A program made the translations under genes and the position numbers. A stretch of DNA of 64,000 bases, taken from Ophiodon elongatus. Taxonomy: Eukaryota > Chordata > Actinopteri > Perciformes > Hexagrammidae. The stretch spans positions 956,001 to 1,020,000 of the forward strand of contig JACSYO010002062.1 of assembly GCA_016806645.1 (NCBI GenBank), written 5' to 3'. The notes below the pieces were generated by a model. The model worked only from the letters and a program-made list of their open reading frames with translations. It ran no database searches and had not been told where the DNA came from. Positions 45,096-58,362 of the stretch are shown piece by piece (position 1 is the stretch's first letter; every line of letters starts with the position of its first letter).

Positions 45096-46090
45096 TTAAA
45101 GGGACAGTGTGTAGGATTTGGTGGCTTCTAGTGGTGAGGTTGCAGATTGCAACCAACTAAATCCCCCCCCCTCCCCACCCCCCACCCTCCTTTTTTTTCC
45201 GAGCGTGTTGGAGAACTACGGTGGCCTTCAGGTAGGGAGAGGTATCTTTAGGATTTTAGCACAACTAGAAGCTGCTCTTCTCAATACTCTGCTCTTCTAC
45301 GTGACTAAATAATTGCTTTTAAAAACGTTAAATAGAAATACAATCAGAACAGGGTTACAATTTATTTGTATTTTAGATATAACTTAATGTTGTTTACAAC
45401 AGCAAGTCACTATATAAAGTCAGTAATATCTCACTGGAAAGAAATATAACATGTTAATGAAATAGATAACATTTCTCAGTGAAGTTTATAAATAATTAAG
45501 AACGCACACATCCGTCAGTATCAGACATTCCTCCTGTCCTCTGTCCTCCTGTCTGCTTTGTCTCAGCCAGCAGAGAAGTTTACAACAAAAAAGAGCTTTC
45601 AGACAACCAGCGTGCTGCGTTTGTGTAAACAAAGCGGACAGAGCCGATTGAACTAGGTTTCACTTTCGTTTACATGTTCATGCTTGTTGCACAGATGTAT
45701 TGATAAAGTATTGGCTTTTTACTCGCAAATATTTTAGTGCAGTAACAAGCGTAGTTGACTTGAGTATCCTTCACTTCAGCTGACCACAGCGGCCTCTCTG
45801 CTAGCGCTTTGTGCGTCAGTCTGTGTCCGTGTATCCGTGTGTGTAGCTGAAAGAGCTCAGCTCATAAAAAGCAACAGTAACGTCAGGGCTTATCAATACT
45901 CTGATCTTTAAGAATTTAGCACCCTGGCCCATTTAATGCCGGGTTTTGGAACGTATCCCTGCCTTCGGATAACGTAAAAAGTTTGTCCGTTCATGCTGTA
46001 GAAACATGGCGGTGCCAGATGGCGGACTCCGTTGAAGACTACCCGCTCCCCACGTAGATAATGTATATTTATATACACGTATAAATGTCA
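45096..46090 (+). mobile_element. Non-autonomous element starting GGGACAGTGTGTAGGATTT
   Basis: The left end AAAGGGACAGTGTGTAGGATTTGGTGGCTTCTAGTGGTGAGG and a right-hand block ATGCTGTAGAAACATGGCGG, GATGGCGGACTCCG, CCCACGTAGATA (46000-46060) have the arrangement of a common teleost DNA element. The interior is non-coding. The right terminus was not located. A second partial copy starts at 30936. Confidence 0.5.
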
Positions 46091-46591
46091 CATCGTATCA
46101 CACACAAAAACAGCGGTTTCACATAGAGCCAGCTTGGAACAGGCGTCAAACACCGCCACTCGTGCCCGTGTTTGTTCAAGCCTCAGCAAAAGTTTAGTTT
46201 GACTGTTTACCGTGTGGGGATCATATTTTAGCATTTACTTTACCTCTGTGACTCAAATGGTCAGTCTGCTTCCACTCCAGCACAAACTGGCAGACAATGA
46301 CAGAGTTTAAATAAACCAACTGAAACTTACAAATCCCCGCTATACCCTTGAAGTAACCCTGGGAAGCCTTGAGAGCCCTTGACTCGTGGTCCTGTGTTGC
46401 ATGAATGCTCTTAACTTCAGACGGTGTATTGTAAAAAACCCCAATGGATGGTTCGACAATGCAGTAGAAAGAGAATGCTTCAGGAATCTACTTATCCACC
46501 AGAACATGTTGTTCAGCTCTAATTACATGACCCGTGTATTACTGCGTTCACACTTTGTCTGCTTTACAGTACGTCTCATTACTGTCTACAC

Positions 46592-46592
<1 letters not shown>
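46091..46592. other. No recognisable feature
   Basis: Nothing supported. Confidence 0.3.
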
Positions 46593-46622
<30 letters not shown>

Positions 46623-46829
46623 TTGTAGAATAATAAGATTCTCATGTGTGTAGACTTATGGCTGCTACTCTCTCTCGGTTTCCCTGTCTCTCTCTCTCTC
46701 AGGTCACTTGGGGAACAAAGCAAACTTTATCAGAACATTGCAATCCTGCATTCCCCAGATTCTTAGCACTTGGCAACCGGCTAACACACAGAGCGAAGAG
46801 AGAGAGAGAGGCAGAGAGAGGGGGAGAGA

Positions 46830-46862
<33 letters not shown>

Positions 46863-46905
46863 GCAGAGAGAGGGAGAGAGAGAGAGCCAGAGAGAGCCAG
46901 AGAGA

Positions 46906-46950
<45 letters not shown>
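46593..46950. repeat. (GT)n and (GA)n low-complexity tracts
   Basis: The GT tract lies at about 46593-46622. A long interrupted GA/GAGAGG tract covers about 46797-46950. The Glu/Arg-rich and Leu/Ser-rich ORFs here are artefacts. Confidence 0.92.
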
Positions 46951-46954
<4 letters not shown>

Positions 46955-49900
46955 AGGCAGGAGGTCGACAGAGGGAATAAGAGGAAGGTAGGCGAAAGAA
47001 AAGCAGGTGTACACACTAACTTCTAGTCTTTGCACAAGATGTCTGACGCAGGTCTTAATCTACACTATTGCTTAATAGACTGAAAGAGATGTTTTGTGTT
47101 TTAGTTGTACAAAAATAACATAATCATGTTGTGTGTTTGTAAATTTGATTTGTGTGCGTTGGCAAAGAGTGATGGATCCTTAAATCCCAGGCTATGTCAA
47201 AGCCTCACACATCCAGTAGCTTTTACTACCAAAACCTTCAAATCTACTTCTTGCAGAGGTGGACTAACTTTAAGGAGAAAAAAAGGGAATGATAAATGTC
47301 TTGGTCTCAGTAAAAATTACCATCTTAGAGCGACATTCTCTTTGAAAAAATACATGAAAAGCAGTTTAGTCTTTGTACAGATTGCAACTATTTAGGATTT
47401 TTTTGTAAGTTTGAATTCATGCTGTTCTCTACCGTACGCCCTGAATGTCAAAATCAGACTATAATGGGGCCCGTCTTATCAACAGAAGTACATACCTGGT
47501 AGTGCAAGACTAAGGGGCACTTTTTTCCCAGTTTGGCTTCCATGCCATCCAGCCAGCAGCTCCTATTTTCGATAAAACCTCAACTCTTGACACCGCTCGC
47601 TGCCAATACGAGGGTGGCATTTTGGTTTGGTCAAAAAGAGGTGACGTGACAGCTGAATAACCGATTATCAAAGTTGGAATTTGCCCAGTGAGAGCCTTCT
47701 GAAAGACGAAAGAAGCATTTTATGGGTTTCGCTCTTTTTCTGAAAAGCAGGCAACAAAACGACTAGTGCCTTATTTTTTTTGTTTAGCGTGACAGTCAGC
47801 GCGACAGGGTTTAAACTTCAAGCCAAACTTGACAGTTTATGCATAAAGACTACAAGCGGTCGGAAAAGGTTGACCTGTCTCCTTTCAAAGTTGAAAAAAT
47901 ACATTTGATGACCACATGCTTCCTGTTTGTTTAACACGTACCTTTACGTGCTCCTTGATGAACAACAGTTAACCCTTTCATCAAGCGTCTCTGACTGTAG
48001 TGCTGTTCCCCAAGATATAGCTGCAGTACGTAGCCCATTAAAGTCACAACACAGTTCTTTCAGTTTCTTGTGTCGTGTTCTCAGTTGTGAAACAGAAAAC
48101 GTACCTGAACACTGAGAACATTACCCTTCGTGCTCTTCTAGTCTTCAATAACATATTTTACCAATTCATTGTCAGTAAAGCGGTTCCACACTTTATACTT
48201 GATAGTAATAGTTTTAGCACTTAGGGTTTTCTGGATTTGGGAAAACATTATCCATATTTACTAATATTTGTTAAACTGTCTTAGTTGTATGAATTTTGAA
48301 AATGGGTGCAATTTCCCTTGAAGCAAAATGTGGTGCGGATTTTGAGAAACGCTAGCACTGCGAATGCCATTGGTGCATAGTAAGGCCTATCATGGTCTGA
48401 TCTGTGTACAGTAAATATGCCAAGGTGACAGTTAATTCAATGGTGATATATTGATGTTTAAAACTGCTACAGAGGAAACCTTTAAAGTATGGCAAACACC
48501 GTGTCTGTGAGTTCTTTCATCCACTCAAGAGGCACTTCTATACACCCACACAATGCGAGCCTCAGTGTGCCAGGTTAAACACCATTAAATGGTGCAGTAC
48601 ATCAACTTCAGATGACCTCTAGCTGTGTTATGTGCCAAAGTGAACCTTTGAAGTCCGGCAGCTATTCTAGTCTTTCACCAACGGAGAACTTCAAGTACAA
48701 TGTAGTCTGTTTGCCGTAATTCTTTTCGTTGAATTTTCGACTACAATCATCATTTTTTTGGTCTCCATGGGCGACATTGTTTTCCGTGCTAACGATCCAT
48801 TTCATGGAGCTCATGCTTTTTCCAAACCAATTCGAACTGTAAACCACCTCATTCTAATAGTGATTCTTGTTACCCGGTGAGGTTAGAGGGAGATATTTCT
48901 AAAACGCTGCGTTTCTACGTAAAAACCTGTGGAGCTAATATTAAGTAAGTACGTTAACGCGTCATGAACTAGCATTAGCACTTCTATGCTACGCTAGCCA
49001 CTGAAGGTATACTGAATGTATATACACATGCTGCTTTATTTTTAATGATAGTAACAGTGAATAAAGACCTACCCGGCTTGACAGGAACACTGTTGCTCAT
49101 TCATTTCACTGGCTTCTGTCTCGATCGCCAGCTGATGTGGTGGTTCACTTTTACACTCTAGTTTCTATCTTTATCTTTTCAACCCGTTTTTACTACTCAG
49201 TTTGACATCCTGGATAAATCCTTCAAAATCAAATTATAGACCCTTCTGTCTGCTTCTCTCTGAAATCGCTTCTTTTTTTAAATTTATTCAGGGAGTGTAG
49301 TTTGTGACAGTTGCTCTGATAGCTTGACAACAAAGGGGGAAAAGGTCAATTAGAAAATAAAGTTACGCTCAACTACTCTCACTCTTCTTTAGAAGTTAGT
49401 TACAATGCGTGACTATCAACTGGGCAAAAATTTTTTTAAAAAAGGCAGAAATGCTCAGTTCTTGGTTATAGTTCCCAGGACCTTTGAGGGGCAGAAACTA
49501 TAGTTTCCAAGTTAAAAGACTTCCTGGTTTCCTAGAAAAGTTACATTGGGCAAGAGGGAAATACATCATGTGTCACAAATAATAAAATAAAAATCATAGT
49601 TTGGAATGTACAGGGAATCAACATAATGAGAATACCATTCTTATCTGATAAATCTCATTTTTAAAGAATTCCTTCACAGCCTAACTCTTTACGTGAACTC
49701 ACACAAGCTACACAACTTCTACACACACACACACACACACACACACTATGACCTGGGTACTACTAACGGAAGTGTCATTGGTGACTCAGTACCTGCGTTA
49801 ACTCCACTGCGCTAGTTACTGCTCATCTCGCTGGATTTTACATATACACACGTTTCCACGTTTCTGCCGTTAAATGACATGATTTTTCCAGTAAATTTCT

Positions 49901-50110
49901 CCAAAAATGCGGGCACTTTCGACTGCAACAACCATCCTCCTGCGCTCCACAGACTGAGATTGATATACCATTCAGTATACGCTAATATTTGAATCCAAGT
50001 CAAACAAGTGTAATCTGCGCCGCTTGACTTCCTAATTAGATTACTTCTAATCTTCATTAGAAACACTTGCCAGTGAGTACGACCTTCGCATTAGTGTGTT
50101 AACGTGCATG
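46951..50110. other. Intergenic, no supported gene
   Basis: Three kilobases of AT-rich sequence with short frames only. A CA tract lies at about 49722-49745. Segments near 48880-48960 look like teleost repeat fragments, but I cannot name them. Confidence 0.35.
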
Positions 50111-50295
50111 TGTGTGTGTGTGTGAGTGTGTGTAGCTGGAGTTTTCCTACAGGTTTCCACTCTTTATCTGATAGCACAGATCCTGCAGTTTCCCTTCCTC
50201 CTCAGCTCTCTCTCTCTCTCTCACTCTCTCACTCACTCACTCACTCACTCTCACTCACTCTCTCTCTCTCGCTCTCTCTCACTCTCTCTCTCTGA
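50111..50295. repeat. (GT)n and interrupted (CT)n/(CACT)n tracts
   Basis: GT repeats at about 50108-50132. CT with CACT interruptions at about 50208-50293. Confidence 0.9.
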
Positions 50296-51257
50296 CCTTG
50301 TATATCAGTTTCCGTCAGCAGTTTAACGGACCGGCGGATATTCCAATCAGAGGTCCCGAATACTAACCGAGCTGGTGGCCCGTGAAACCAGAACTCTGAT
50401 CATTAACACTGTTGACTCCTAAAGGACAAAAACAGCGGGTTAATGTCCCTCAACACCCTCGGGTGCAGAGTACCGGGGGCAGGCAGGAAACTATGTTTAG
50501 CAATGCTGTTGGAAAAGTTGATAATAAACCCCTGGTCTGTCTCAATGAATGGGTTACAAACACGCACGTTTCTGTGTAGATTTCCCCCCCCACACTATAG
50601 TTCATGTATTTGTGCTTCGCTCATTCTACTGTGATAACCATCAAAAGGTTGTCAGAAATTGTTCAACATTTATGGAAATAGCGGCGACAGATGTCTGACA
50701 TTTGTGAGTTAGGAACAGAACTGCAGACGAGAGGGGATTAGCCTTGCTAGCTTAGCTAAAGACTGGAAGCAGGGGGAAACGGCTCACCTAACTAGCCGAG
50801 CTAGTGCTCAAAACGTCAAATTGTTGTTTTTACATATGCGTTCGCGTATGAATTAAACAGTGCGTAGAACGTGTTAATTAGTGAGCTTCAGAGCTGTCGG
50901 TTATTAAATGGTGGAGGGAGCCAAAGCAAGCTGTTTCCCTTCCTTCTACTCTTCAAGCTAAGTTAGGTTAACCACATCCAGTCTCTAGCTTCAGACTTAA
51001 TGCACAGACATGAGTGGTAGACATTTTATTTTCAAGCATTTCCCCCAAAAAAATTTCAATTACTTCTTTAACTAGCCTTGTTTGAAGTATTCTTTGACTC
51101 TGTTGTGGTATTGTGCCTCAGTGACTCAAAGCATTAAAAACAACCTAATTACACCAATGATACTCCACTAACGGTGTCCCTGTCTGGAGGCTTTTAATTC
51201 GTATAAGATTATGAAGACGGATTACCGAGTTCTTGACTGGAAAGTAAGTAGGCGGAT
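50296..51257. other. No recognisable feature
   Basis: No exon or repeat recognised. Confidence 0.3.
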
Positions 51258-51640
51258 GAGTAGGGCTGTGTATTGCCAAGAATATGGAGATATGATACAT
51301 ATTACGATACAGGGATTACGATTTAATATAGAAATATATGGCAATGCTGTAAAGAGGGCGATATATTGCAACTACAATTTTAGGAAAACTGTCATAGTGT
51401 ATTGGGCACACCACCATATGCATAACATGAAAAAGAAATAAAAAATAAAATTGTATCCAATCAGGAAAATGGGGTCTGCATTTATAACAGTCCCTGTAAC
51501 ACCCGACATAATAGTCCTACTTTTTGGGCAATTTGAGCCACTGTGTGCCACGAATCTTTCCATATAAACTACTCATTATAAAATGGATAGTGTTTTTGGG
51601 ATTCGACACAGTATCACGAAACAGTGTATCAATATTTTTT
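51258..51640 (+). mobile_element. Probable hAT-like non-autonomous element
   Basis: It starts AGTAGGGCTGTGTATTGCCAAGAATATGG and continues with degenerate GATATGATACATATTACGATAC repeats and GGCGATATATTGC, the order typical of a common teleost hAT-like repeat. The right end is not located. Confidence 0.45.
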
Positions 51641-52143
51641 TACACTCACTATTTACAGAGTAGAAAAACAGCTTTTTTCTCAAGCTTAACTTTGAACCAG
51701 CTTCACATTATTGAGGACCTAGATTATTGGTAATGATGTATAAAAGGTGAGCAGTTGATTTGTTATATTAATGTAGCTTAGAAGGATGAAACAACATTTT
51801 TTTTGGTTTCAACTTGGCTCCAAATGGCTCCACTTTATTGCCTTTAACTTTTTTTTTTATTTACTACTACTTTGTTACATTATTTATTCATTCATACGTG
51901 TTTGTGCAATGAATAATCTCATTCGAAATAGAATCGTCTTTGCCCCCCTCCCTTTCCTCCCTCGCCCCCATTTTGAGTTCGACTCCACACCCCTGCCCTT
52001 TAATGTGTTGCGGGATGGGCTCGAGAATACAGGAAGTCGCTCCCCGATGTCTCCATGGCAACCCTGAGGTCAGCCGTGCGAGGCCGGAGACCCCTCCTCG
52101 AACACAAAGAGCTCAGAGGCCTGGATCAACACAAACAACCCCG

Positions 52144-52157
52144 ACACACGCACACGC

Positions 52158-52211
<54 letters not shown>
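52144..52211. repeat. (CA)n microsatellite
   Basis: CACG variants at the left edge are followed by about 28 pure CA units. Confidence 0.95.
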
Positions 52212-52213
<2 letters not shown>

Positions 52214-55047
52214 TACACACATAAAAGCAGGCGAGCTCACAAGGACGTACGCCGCTTTCAACTGGCTAAAGGACGTCCTGTGTAACCTCTGCAGCAGCAG
52301 CACATTATCAGTTTACAGCGTGAAAACTACGGCCAACCACTGGTGAAGATGCAAATGATGCCTGCTGCACATTCAAGTTAGAAGGACCACATCACACCAC
52401 ATGCTAGAACTTTAGCACTGGATAAGTAAATTAGCTTTCAATGAACAAAATTAGGCTAATTTTAGGCAGGGTTGTGTAAGAAACTGAAATATGATGCATA
52501 TGACTGGGGAATTATTGCCACAAGAAGGGATGGTGGCGTGCAACAGGAAAATGTTGCCAGCTAAACAAATACTTCCTCAATAGCCACACGCGAACCTTTC
52601 GAGAACAGAGCGTTTTTTTTTTTAGAGATTTCAGATTTGGAGAATGTTGGTCATTTCCTGCACTCGCGCAACAACAACGCGTCGGTACGGAGCAATGATC
52701 CGAGAACACCTTGGAGGGTGCCGGCATCTGTATGCTCCCCCACTTGACAGGTACATCGAAAATGGGTTCTGTTGGTTGAATAATTACACTTCTCCCTCAC
52801 TGTAATAAAGCTTTTCTCCCTCAGTCATTCTGCCTGGGAACCAAACCGACCACCATCCCAAGGGAGGAAAGAGACGGATGAATAGGCAGGGCTAAGAGAG
52901 AGAGGTGGGGGCGGGGGGGGGCACTTTTATATGCAACCCACTGCAGATTACTGATTACCTACTTTGAATGTACTTTTAGAAGTTGACTATTCAGTGATCT
53001 AGTGGTAAGTGAAGACACGGTTGAACTGTGTAATCCACCCATGAAGTAAAATCCATTACAGAGCATTCTTTTTAACCCTCAGAAGGTCCCATCCACTGGT
53101 TCAATTCCGCTCACTAACATATGATCCTAAAGGGCAGCCTGACCTTGGATGAGTGCATCCTCCTCTGCTGCCCGTTATTCTACTCATCTACTGATTTCAC
53201 AAATGTAAAGACACATTCTGTTAGTGTTCGACCACATTACTTCACATTCATTTTTAGAGTAGCCTACTTAAGCTTAAAAAAATAGCGTGACTCCGGGAAA
53301 TTCATAGCCAAGTACCAAATATGGACAATAATCCATATAAATGTTGTTTGTGTCTCTAATAAACAAAATGTAAAAATGTAAAAAAAAGATTGTACATTTT
53401 GTCAAAAATTGCTACGTGTAATCTGATTACTTCTTTCCCTCGGTGTGGCTACTATGGTTACTGCTGGTGTTCCAATCAAACTGGCCTTTTCTGTTAAATT
53501 AGTCAGGCCCCCTATTATTTACAGCTGGGTGTTACTGTATATCTTCATACAGTAAAATGTACTTTGTAAACTGGACATTTGAGCTGATGCATTTGTTCAA
53601 ATATGATTGGTAAGATCTTATTTAATGTCATCTGATAACCCTAAAGTCTATTTATTAATGTTTTACATTCTGAAATGTACAGGCCTACATTATGTTCTTT
53701 GGCAAAGCCTCTATACTCTGTAGAACAACACTTCTGACAAGCATCACAGTTCATTAAAAGCACTCGGCCTGAGCTCCACTGCTGTGTTGACGCGGATTTT
53801 GTTCATTCTTAAAACTGAACATATGCTATGACAAACTCAATAAAAAAAATCCAATCAATTTAGAACTTTTTTGATTGTCAGCATAATTATATACTAGATA
53901 GAGCCCGAGTAAGTGTACTAAAGGTTTATACTGAGTTTTCTGGCAGATTCGGCTTATAGATAATTCACTAAATAGCACTTTTGCCGATTAAAATCTCTCT
54001 CTGGTTGTGACATCCCTCGACCGTCCCCATTGGCGGAACGTTAGTTTATGGATGATTAGTTAAGTGGCGATAAAGCCAGATAAACCAATGTTTAAAGACG
54101 TGTTTTTATCAATATTACTAGTGTTCATGATTTTTCAACTATGCCGAATGTAGGATTGACATATTTTAATTTAGTAATATATTGACAACTGTTCCACAAT
54201 GTATGCACATGCACTAAAAGCTATGGTAACTCGAGCTTCATTAATCTCTGACCGGAGTTTGGCACAAGAGGACGCCCGCACAGGACAAGATCCAACGGAA
54301 CCAGTCCGGAGGCAAGTTAACTCACCACGAGCACTTCCCCTGCGGACAGCAGTTGGAGACAGCGGATCAGCGGGGCTGCTCTTTACATGTCGCGGTGATT
54401 TTAAATGGCAGCGGACATTCCTTTAAACAAACTTTGGCATAAATGTTAAAGAGGTCACGAAATAAATTCAGTCTTCTGTCGAAGCCGGCCACTTGTCCTC
54501 AGCGACTCCTCCGGGGCAGGGGGTGAACTTGAAGACGACAAAAACGCTTTTCAAAGTGCAGGAAACCTGAAGATTTCACACATTTTATTGTAAGTGATAC
54601 TTTCTGAGAGGCCTACTTTCTTCTGTCCCGGTTACCGCTGTCCGTTGTTAGCGACGGAGGTTTTTGTAGGAAGAAAGCTGGACGGAGTCGACGGAGTCCG
54701 GCCCCCTTTTTCAATGACCGGTGGGAAAGTTAGCTCACAATCATTAGCCACAACAAGACCGGGTTTCCGGTTATTCGTTTCACAATAAGATAAAGCCGTA
54801 TTAGTAAAATTATATATAAAATTTGGGAAATATATATGCTATTACATGTTTTTAAACCACTCTATTTTCCCACCATTTGATAATGCTCTTTGAATATAAC
54901 ATGGTGTTATTCTTTACAGAAAACGAAAGCTAAAACATCACTTCCGGTACTTTACTATCTTATCTACTTGTGTTTAACTTGACCCAGCCAGGAAGCTGTA
55001 GGTCAGCGGGGCCAAATTAAAATTTCACCTTGCAGAGTCAGAGGGCT

Positions 55048-55049
<2 letters not shown>
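52212..55049. other. Intergenic, no supported gene
   Basis: The block at 54230-54780 is slightly CpG-richer and carries two short frames (54199-54426, 54594-54788) without domain or splice context. It could be a decayed promoter-like or repeat segment. Nothing else seen. Confidence 0.3.

Positions 55050-55136
<87 letters not shown>
55050..55136. repeat. (AC)n microsatellite
   Basis: About 43 units with a single AT interruption near 55080. Confidence 0.95.
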
Positions 55137-55137
<1 letters not shown>

Positions 55138-56719
55138 CACACACAACATCTATGCTAATGAGTCCTTTGCATAGACTATTTCTTCCCTAATTCAACCATC
55201 CTTTAAAGCTAATTCATACTGTAACCATACATCTCAAAAGAAGCCCAAACCCACATTATTGCTTTGTTTAGACAAAAAACATTGTACAAACAAAAAACCC
55301 ACAACACTGGTGTGTCCTACTGGGCCATGAACACAACCTTCATATAGCTGCCCAGCAGTGAGGAAAGGACAGGCCTACTCTCACTTTGCAGACGGTGCAT
55401 CGACCTCCACGCTGCTGACTGTGTTGGGAGGTCAACTGTATGCTGATGTCCTTTTCATTCCGCACGGATCAGCTGACAGTGTCTCAATAGCACGTCTCCT
55501 TTTATGAGCAGACGTTCTCCGGCTCGTAGCGTCGGTTATGTGAAGTGGAACACGTTTCGCTAAGCTTGCAGGAAGCCTTAATTGACCACATTTAACCCCT
55601 AAGTACAACCCTAACAGACGCCCTGACCTTAAATCAAACTACGATCATAAATCAGAACCAAAATAAAATCTAATAGATTAATGTTCTTAAAGCTAGAAAT
55701 TGTTATAATTTTTTAATATATTGTATAGTTCAAAGTTAAATCTGTATTGAAGAAGGTATGTGATGGTATGAGGTTTATTTTGACTTTGTACTACACTGCT
55801 TATACACACATTTACAAAAGAAAGCAAAATAGAAAGGGGCCTGGGGCGTAAAGTGTGTGTGTTAGGGGGGCAATGGCCCTTCGCTCTACATGTCCCTCTT
55901 CAAACTCGACCTTCACTTTGATCTCAGCTACGCACCTGTAGCGCCGGCATCTTGCCAGATTCTTGACGCCATCATGGTGCCAAAATCTGTCCGCGGACAC
56001 CAACGGACGTAAACACCTGGCAGAGTACTCAAAGCCGCCTCAGAGGTAGTTCCCACTGCAGTCGATGACCCCAGGGCCACATTATGCTGTGGTGATACAT
56101 ACACGCAGACAGACGCAGCGTCGCTGTCATGGCTGGTATGAATCCTATAAAAGGGTTTGCATGGCTCAAGACGCTGACCATAAACCACAACATACCCAGT
56201 TTCGAATCCAGTTGGGGGTCCTTTGTAGGAAGTTCCTCCCCATCTCTCTCTCCCCTCTACCCTTGTGATTGCATCTTGCCCAGTTGTCCCCTCAAACCTG
56301 CTCTCTCTGTCTCTGTGCCCGTCTTTGCACGAGAGGCGGAGTCGTGTTTTACTCTGACACACACACACAGACACAGGGCACAGATGCAAAGGGACTGTGT
56401 TGTGCACAGAGACACCTGCGCGGTGTCGGTGGCAGCATACGAACACCCGTTTCATACAATGTACTCTGTGTGGAGCCTTCTTCAGAAGGGAGACTCAGGC
56501 AGTGGAGTGAATGCACCTACGACGTGATGCACAATACCTGAAACAGGGCGAGGTGTTGACCCGACGCTGCAGGGTCGCGCTGGCCATGACACTCCAACAT
56601 GTTGAGGGAGGCGTCGGCCAGGATGACGGAGGGCGTGTTGGAGACACAGGCCGACGGCCTCAGCCAGAGCCTTACTGGCATGAGCCAACAGCTGCTGGGC
56701 TCTACGCCTCCTCTGCTGC
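55137..56719. other. Intergenic, no supported gene
   Basis: Overlapping frames on both strands at 55928-56541 have no recognisable domain. The GC-richer stretch at about 56540-56715 is discussed under rejected items. Confidence 0.3.

Positions 56720-56800
<81 letters not shown>
56720..56800. repeat. (AC)n microsatellite
   Basis: About 40 uninterrupted AC units. Confidence 0.96.
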
Positions 56801-56801
<1 letters not shown>

Positions 56802-56834
56802 GACTCCAGATCGGTACAGGGGGAGACACACATC

Positions 56835-57046
56835 ATGGCAGAGAGAAGAAAAAGATCCAAAGTGTGGCTACATTTTACTCCAGTAGATGCTGAGAAATCT
56901 CGTTGTCTCAAACTCAATAAAACCCTCACAAGCGAGGGAGGAAGCAGCAGCAGTTTATCACAACATGTGACCAACAAGCAGAACAGAAATCAGCAGAAAT
57001 GCTCAGTTTTTGACTGTCGAGCAGCCGTCCATCCTCGTCCACCGCA
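56835..57046 (+). pseudogene. BED-type zinc-finger exon of a hAT transposon, degenerate
   Basis: From ATG at 56835 the frame encodes MAERRKRSKVWLHFTPVDAE, then KSRCLKLNKTLTSEGGSSSS and LSQHV. This is the layout of a BED zinc finger (basic start, K-V-W-x-H-F, Cys pair, SS-L-x-H). The second cysteine of the expected C-x2-C is Leu (CLKL) and the last His position reads Gln, so metal binding should be lost. The frame meets a donor-like GCAG|GTAACG at 57046/57047, as in spliced hAT transposase genes. No transposase catalytic region follows in the window. A host ZBED-like gene is less likely given the lost ligands. Confidence 0.6.
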
Positions 57047-58124
57047 GGTAACGTTAGTGATGCCATACGGAGTTTGATCAGAAGAACAAGATAATCAATG
57101 GAATCTAATTATATCAAATGTATTTTACAGATTTTGGAACTTCTTGTATTGCTGCTCAAGAAACCCATCTCTAGTTGTGACTCTACCGCGGTCACGAAAG
57201 TCTGTCACACTCACATACAGATTTCACAAGGTGAAAACAACCGGCTGGTAGAAATCTATCAACAAGCACATTTTAAGTACCATGGAATCAGTGATAGGAG
57301 AAGTATTCGAAAAAGCTCATCAGCTGTCATATATGTTTTTATAAACACTTGTTTATTTTTGTATTTATGAACTATAGCGAAGGAGTAGAACTAAAAAGTG
57401 AAAAAGTGGTGGTACAGTACTTAATGTCGAAAGGTTTTAATGTTGCTCTAAAATAAAAGAAAGAAAGCAACAACAACAAAACATGATATATATTTATAAA
57501 GCTAACAAATCTAAACGTCCAAGGAGTAGTTTTGAGCCTTCGGGGGTCGGGGAGCTTTAGTCCGAGCACCGTGTGCTGTCTGCGTAACCCCGGGCGAGCA
57601 CAAACCCTGAACCGGCCCCCTCGAAGAAGGGAGAGTCGGCCTCACTCTGAAACGGCTTCTCTCACAGATACTGTACATTACGGACGGGAACACACATTCC
57701 TTAAACCTGAAACGGCAGTGCACATTTGTGCCGGTTGCTTTTTACCGCTACCCTCATTATCGCTTTGTTTAGGATACAAACATGAGCAGAAGCCTCCTGG
57801 TATCAGGATCTGAATGCAGATTAAATTGTCATTCGGTTTGAAGTAGAAGTGTTTATACTCAAAGCACCATAAGGACATGGGGATTAAGAATGATAGTTGA
57901 CACTCAAAGCAGAGGCGGGATGTGTGACCTACAGAGGATATTCCCCTCGGTTTACTGTAGGACACTTTACCAGAAGGCTTTGCTGTTGGATCAGGAAAAA
58001 ACAACTATGAAATTGTGTACCGACATTCTGAAAAAAACCTTTTGGTTGAATTGGAATGATATTTGTTCGAGACATCCATGTTGCCCTGAGAATGAATTGT
58101 AATAATTTTAATGATTCATTGACC
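57047..58124. other. No recognisable feature
   Basis: Possibly continued hAT remnant at the left edge. No conserved frame found. Confidence 0.3.
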
Positions 58125-58362
58125 TTTTCCTCTAGCGCCATCATCATGTCAACATTTTTATTTGAAACACTTGAAACTAGCGATTTAGACCATGAACTCA
58201 TGTTTACAATGTGTACTGAGGGAATGTCATTTTCTCATAGACTTCTATACAATCAGACTTCCTTTTGCAACAGGAGGAGTTGCCCCCTGCTGGTCAGTGG
58301 AGAGAATGCAAGTTTCAAGACACTTCCGCATTGGCTTCACTTGGCATAACCGGAGGTTGTCG
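58125..58362 (+). repeat. Family A dispersed repeat, 3' part
   Basis: It carries the AACTCATGTTTACAATGTGTACTGAGG core, CATAGACTTCTATACAATCAGACTT, GCTGGTCAGTGGAGAGAATGCA and TTCACTTGGCATAACCGGAGG, in sense order. The 5' half and part of the middle are missing. Confidence 0.75.

Noticed and set aside
46646..47035. Glu/Arg-rich and Leu/Ser-rich ORFs
   Set aside because: Encoded by the GA/CT tract. No unique coding sequence is attached.
56482..56720. Exon-like stretch on the minus strand (SNTPSVILADASLNMLECHG and neighbours)
   Set aside because: Some coding flavour, but the apparent continuity with the upstream AQQLLAHASKALAEA segment needs a frameshift, the donor (GTATTG) is weak, and I cannot name a family.
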